Shown here in pieces: positions 59,413 through 64,000 of a stretch of DNA of 64,000 bases. The DNA lies in assembly GCA_032622095.1 (NCBI GenBank), contig CP136061.1, positions 41,297,797 to 41,361,796 of the forward strand. Direction: 5' to 3'. Position numbers and translations under genes: made by a program. Position 1 is the first letter of the stretch; each line of letters begins with the position of its first letter. The stretch comes from Siphonodentalium dalli (taxonomy: Eukaryota; Mollusca; Scaphopoda; Gadilida; Siphonodentaliidae). The notes beneath the pieces were generated by a model. The model was not told the origin of the DNA and did no database searches. It was given only the letters and a program-made list of their open reading frames with translations.

Positions 59413-59768
59413 CTGAAATACAGAGTGAGAAACTTAAAGCACCCATTCAGGAGGCATATGGCTCAAATACACAGTGGGAAACTTAAAACACCCAACCAGG
59501 AGGCATATAGCTGAAATACACAGTGGCAAATCTAAAGCACCCAACCAAGAGGCATATATCTGAAATACACAGTGGCAAATCTAAAGCACCCAACCAAGAG
59601 GCATATAGCTCAAATATACAGTTGGAAACTTAAATAAAACATCAGGAGGCATATAGCTCAAATACACAGTGATAAATTTAAAGCACTCGATCAGGAGGCA
59701 GATAGCTGAAATACACAAGTGGGAAACTTAAAGCACCCAATCAGAAGGCAGATAGCTGGAATACACGA
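59391..59768. repeat. 49-bp tandem array made from the LHFPL exon's 3' splice site
   Basis: Eight units (about 59391, 59440, 59489, 59538, 59587, 59639, 59683, 59733), mostly 49 bp. The first unit overlaps the exon. Each unit holds the last 27 bases of the intron, with its pyrimidine-rich TTTCAG, and the first 22 bases of the exon. On the minus strand a CAG acceptor remains at units 1, 3, 4, 7 and 8 (CAG ending at 59413, 59511, 59560, 59706 and 59756). Units 2, 5 and 6 have GAG instead. Confidence 0.9.
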
Positions 59769-59888
59769 CGACAACACTTTACATAGGTCGATAATTACAT
59801 GGCATACTTCTACACCCACTCTATTGCTCGATAAAAAAATCAATCGAGTTTACAATTGATCGTCACAGAAAAGAAATGACCTTTGCAA

Positions 59889-60530
59889 GACATGTTTCCA
59901 CAAATATCTCTAACCAATATGTTTCCACAAACACTATCTCAACAAGGCATGTTTCCACAAATACTCTCTAAATAAGACTTTTTTCCACAAATAATCTCTA
60001 AACAAGACATGTTTCCACAAATAATCTCTAAACAAGACATGTTTCCACAAATAATCTCTAAACAAGACATGTTTCCACAAATAATCTCTAAACAAGACAT
60101 GTTTCCACAAATACTCTCTAAACAAGGCATGTTTCCACAAATAATCTCTATACAAGACATGTTTCCACAAATACTCTCTAAACAATGCATGTTTCCACAA
60201 ATACTCTCTAAACAAGGCATGTTTCCACAAATGTTTCCACAAATACTCTCTAAACAAGGCATGTTTCCACAAATAATCTCTAAACAAGGCATGTTTCCAC
60301 AAATACTCTCTAAACAAGGCGTGTTTCCACAAATAATCTCTAAACAAGGCATGTTTCCACAAATACTCTCTGAACAAGGCATTTTTCCACAAATACTCTC
60401 TGAACAAGACATGTTTCCACGATTACTCTTTAAATAAGACATGTTTCTATTTTTAAAGTCGGTCAAAAACTCTTTAATTAACTTATTTTATCTTATCTTA
60501 TCATATGTTTCCACAACTACTCTCTAAACA
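59889..60530. repeat. 30-bp minisatellite
   Basis: The unit ACATGTTTCCACAAATAATC followed by TCTAAACAAG is repeated about 15 times, perfectly phased between 60003 and 60420. One short partial unit lies at 60230, with degenerate copies at the edges (59889-59970 and 60500-60530). Because 30 is a multiple of three and the unit lacks stops, three long open frames appear on both strands (59934-60466). They are artefacts. The array lies in the upstream intron of the LHFPL gene. Confidence 0.93.
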
Positions 60531-61684
60531 TATATACAGTAACATGCAATATACATACTAGAAGTATTGTAACATTTGATTTCTCTGGTGATAGTATTTT
60601 CTGCGTTAATTTAAAACCAGTTAAAATCACATGGCTCATTTAAATATCTAAAGTTTGTCCTAATTTACTGGACTCGTCTGTTTGTAAATTTCGCTATAAA
60701 CCGAAGACGAGTTGTATATCCTCTATATATATACCACTGGAATATATATTCAAGGAATATAATTTAGAAACATCTGTTCCACGCTTATTTTCAGCATGGA
60801 AAAATAAGAGTGTTCCTTGCTATTCTATTCCTAATATGGTATAAATACAGAGCGTTTGTGTCACTTCTGTGCGAAAATTGTCAAGAGCGGAGAAATTGTT
60901 ATGATTGGAAGTTTACATACAGCCTGGAAGTCTACATACAGCCTGTATTTTATTATCAACCAAGGACTATTTTTGAAGCAGATAAACGCGTTCGTGTGAA
61001 GAAAGTTGAACCATCTTATTGCCGTGTGTGTAGGAGGGCAGTGTTGGGGCGGGGGGGGGGGGGATACTGCCTGCCAATGTCAATAGACAATGGACTCAAC
61101 AAAAAATGCATGTCCAATGCAAACATGTAGATCTCACGTCTGAATCCTTTTACCCCAGAATTTACGCCAAATGGTTCACATTGTTCAATAAATTAGTTCG
61201 GGGTTTATGAGTTTTTGTGATGCGCATTGACTTTATCCATGACATTGGAAAATTCTACCAGAATCGGAATTGTTTATTGGCACACGAAAAGTGTTTCATG
61301 CTTTAAAATCGTCATCATCGATAGAGATATGATCAAAATGGAATGCAATAAGTAAGAGTGTGTATGGTGATTTTGTATCAAGATATAGGTATACCGGTAT
61401 ATAAAGTTCAAAGTTTTCAAAAGAATATATTGCGGTTAGTTAAATGTGCTGCCTTCCCACCGGTCCCATGTTAATATCTCCAACCACAGGCATCACAACC
61501 AGAAATCAGTTATTGTTGGCGCTTAAAGGGATTCAATGTCTTCAAATGGGTTTATGCGAAATAACATAGAGTCTTATCAATAAGGAATACAAGAACACAT
61601 GTACAGTAATGCCCAAAGTAATTGACCACTTAACCACAGCAGAATTATGGGTAATTTTTCAGGATTTAGTCGGAAATATGATAT
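60531..61684. other. No gene; TTAA-family motif and poly-G run
   Basis: Bases 60806-60870 repeat the AATAAGAGTGTTCCTTG...CCTAATATGG motif. A run of about 13 Gs lies at 61050-61062. The plus-strand frame 60810-61130 crosses both and is not supported. Confidence 0.45.
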
Positions 61685-61735
61685 GTTGCCATTCATCGGA
61701 AAGCTCTCGGCGAGAGCTTTCTGATGAATGGCAAC
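61685..61735. repeat. Near-perfect 25-bp-arm hairpin
   Basis: GTTGCCATTCATCGGAAAGC then TCTCG pairs with CGAGAGCTTTCTGATGAATG then GCAAC, with one mismatch and a single-base centre. It is unrelated to the 69-nt hairpin module. Confidence 0.95.
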
Positions 61736-62040
61736 AAGCCACTCTCCGGTATACAAAGTTGACAATACGTTGTTATAAACTGACAAGACGGTGATAACAG
61801 AAACGATTTTACATGGTTAGGAAAAAAAATTGAGTTTGCACTATGTCCAATAACATCTTTCAGCGTATGTGTCTATGGATCACCAATCAATACGATCTAA
61901 AAAATATGCCTATCTGTTGGGACATTTAAGGAATATGTGAAATATACATTTCAAGGCTATATGACTCAAACATTAGGCTGTAAGGTTAGTACTTATATAT
62001 ATATATATATATACCCACTGCAAGTGTCTTGGTGCCCTTT

Positions 62041-62092
62041 AACTCTTTATTTACTAAAGCATCATTGACCAGTAGTTATCCCTTAAAGGCAC
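62041..62092. repeat. Left stub of the 68-bp satellite
   Basis: ACTAAAGCATCATTGACCAG then TAGTTATCCC matches the start of the satellite unit. The array is then broken by the element at 62093-62606 and resumes at 62607. A TA dinucleotide run at about 61996-62014 precedes it. Confidence 0.85.
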
Positions 62093-62606
62093 AGCCGGCG
62101 TTCGTTGAAGAAATATTTATATTTTTTCAAATCGCCATCAACAGAAGGAACACCCAAATATATACAGTTCCGCTCACATGCCAAACATAATCAGCGTAAA
62201 TAGTATATTCTCGTCAAGGCGTATGATGGTGTACGTAAACAAGAGACTGCTCGAGTTACAGACGTTGTGCTTCTGTTTACATAACACAGCGCAATTCTAT
62301 TGGTTAATCATACAAAAATGATATAAACGCTCTTTATTATTTCCATATCAGGAAAACAGTAACAGATAACGCTCTTTATGTTTACCATACCCGGATCTAA
62401 ACAAAAGCCAGGAAACGTAACGTTTTTTGCTATTGTTTACATAACAAAGGAAAATAAATTGACAATAACATACTGTTTATGCCATATTTCTGATTGGCAT
62501 AAGAACACAGTCTCTATGTCGTACTATTCCTTCTGTTTATGGCGTTTTTTGACGGAGGTGAATATTTTAACAGCATACCCACCGCCAACGCCGCCCGTAT
62601 CTTTAA
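62093..62606. mobile_element. TTAA-flanked element inserted into the 68-bp satellite
   Basis: Begins TTAAAGGCACAGCCGGCGTT and ends GCCGCCCGTATCTTTAA. The inverted repeats resemble the left end of the 56951 element, with the CCCACCGCCAACGCCG inverse and the CTGTTTATGGCG / CGCCATCAACAG pair. TTAA flanks both ends (62093-62096 and 62603-62606). The interior carries AACGCTCTTTAT twice and CCATATCAGGA. It is non-coding. Confidence 0.82.
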
Positions 62607-63760
62607 CTGTTCAGATAATAAGTTTAACCCGTACTATAATAAAGCATCATTGATGAGTAGTTATCCCACAGGAAATGTTCAGATAATACGTTTAACCATT
62701 TCTATACTAAAGCATCATTGATGAGTAGTTATCCCACAGAAAATGTTCTGATAATAAGTTTAACCATTTCTATACTAAAGCATCATTGATGAGTAGTTAT
62801 CCCACAGAAAATGTTCTGATAATAAGTTTAACCCGTACTATAATAAAGCATCATTGATCAGTAGTTATCCCACAGGAAATGTTCAGATAATACGTTTAGC
62901 CATTTCTATACTAAAGCATCATTGATGAGTAGTTATCCCATAGGAAATGTACAGATAATAAGCATAACCCTTTCTACACTAAAACATCATTAACGAGTAG
63001 TTATCCCATAGGAAATGTTCATATAATAAGTTTAGCCATTTCTATACTAAAGCATCATTGATGAGTAGTTATCACATAGGAAATGTTCAGATAATAAGTT
63101 TAGCCATTTCTACACTAAAGCATCATTGATGAGTAGTTATCACATATGAAATGTTCAGATAATAAGTTTAACCCTTTCTATACTAAAGCATCATTGATGA
63201 GTAATTATCCCATAGGAAATGTTCAGATAATAAGTTTAACCCTTTCTATACTAAGCATCATTGATGAGTAATTATCCCATAGGAAATGTTCAGATAATAA
63301 GTTTAACCCTTTCTATACTAAAGCATCATTGATGAGTAATTATCCCATAGGAAATGTTCTGATAATAAGTTTAACCCTTTGTATACTAAAGCATTATTGA
63401 TGAGTAGTTATCCTTAGGAAATGTTCAGATAATAAGTTTAACCCGTTCTATACCAAAGCATCATTGATGAGTAGTTATAGGAAATGTTCAGACAATAAGT
63501 TTAACCCTTTCTATACCAAAGCATCATTGATGAGTAGTTATAGGAAATGTTCAGATAATAAGTTTAACCATTTCTATACCAAAGTATCATTGATGAGTAG
63601 TTATAGGAAACGTTCAGATAATAAGTTTAACCCTTTCTATACCAAAGCATCATTGATGAGTAGTTATCCCATAGTAAATGTTTGGTTAACAAGTATAACC
63701 CTTTGTATACTAAAGCATCATTGATGAGTAGTTATAGGAAATGTTCTGATAATCATAAAT
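62607..63760. repeat. ~68-bp satellite, about 17 units
   Basis: The unit reads AAGCATCATTGATGAGTAGT, TATCCCATAGGAAATGTTCA, GATAATAAGTTTAACCCTTT and CTATACTA. Near the right end, units lacking five bases of TATCCCATAGG (63 bp) appear together, around 63455-63660 and 63725, giving the open frame at 63464-63724. It is non-coding. Confidence 0.93.
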
Positions 63761-64000
63761 AAATATGACTCTTTCTGTACTTTTAGTTATGTCGTCTCTT
63801 TTTATTACCTGTGCATCCATGCAAATCAATAATAGACAATTCAGTTGTACACTTTATAACTGAGTGGGAGAATCCATTTTAATATAGAAAATGGTGAGCG
63901 CTGGATACCATGCGTTGGGTAGTTGAAAAAAGTGAGATGGACATGACGTTTCGTAACGGCTTCCAGACAGGGGCGTGCATGGTGGCATGCCATTTGGTAT
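63761..64000. other. No feature seen
   Basis: Unique-looking sequence at the right edge of the window. Confidence 0.4.

Noticed and set aside
59413-59446. Start codon at 59446 for the LHFPL frame
   Set aside because: The MGALSFSLCIS stretch is the intron's pyrimidine tract and belongs to the tandem repeat. The exon begins at 59412.
59934-60466. Long frames on both strands (140-175 residues)
   Set aside because: Produced by the 30-bp minisatellite, whose length is a multiple of three.

Overview
This is a eukaryotic, AT-rich and repeat-dominated genomic window. It shows spliced exons, GT-AG introns, many short inverted-repeat transposon relics and large minisatellites, and no operons. Two recognisable conserved animal gene fragments are present, both on the minus strand: a Pox neuro-type paired-box gene at the left edge and one internal exon of an LHFPL-family tetraspan membrane protein near the right edge. 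The paired domain has the Pox neuro type of sequence, a class best known from protostomes. The repeat style (abundant TTAA- and TA-flanked MITEs, a LINE tail) fits a lophotrochozoan, most likely a mollusc. The species is an inference, not something read directly.

Layout: 1-2.2 kb, Pox neuro exons 2 and 3 with a pyrimidine-rich microsatellite in the intron between them; the first exon and the 3' part of the gene are not found here. 2.8-13.4 kb, a dense field of inverted-repeat elements, most carrying a distinctive 69-nt hairpin. 15.0-27.1 kb, a palindromic hAT-type MITE with 8-bp target duplication, a degenerate ~360-bp satellite, a GGCGTT fold-back element, a ~600-bp tandem duplication of a hairpin MITE, a 28-bp minisatellite, and a 1.4-kb hAT relic with an 8-bp target duplication and a BED zinc-finger remnant. 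27.4-49.3 kb, further MITEs, a LINE 3' fragment, several dispersed inverted repeat pairs and a TGTGTA fold-back element. 50.1-55.6 kb, one 5.5-kb minisatellite. 56.9-58.0 kb, two identical 499-bp TTAA-flanked elements in tandem. 59.2-59.8 kb, the LHFPL exon, whose 3' splice site has been copied into an eight-unit tandem array. 59.9-60.5 kb, a 30-bp minisatellite. 62.0-63.8 kb, a ~68-bp satellite interrupted by another TTAA-flanked element.

The most unusual signal is the hairpin module: 24 copies, nearly all in outward/inward-polarised pairs, sitting inside at least four MITE families whose termini differ. The second is the amplified splice acceptor of the LHFPL exon. The third is a hairpin (27.43-27.50 kb) whose second arm was overwritten by a 31-nt inverted copy of nearby DNA, the mark of a replication template switch. 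The two genes are not obviously functionally linked. All other long open frames are products of tandem repeats or chance.
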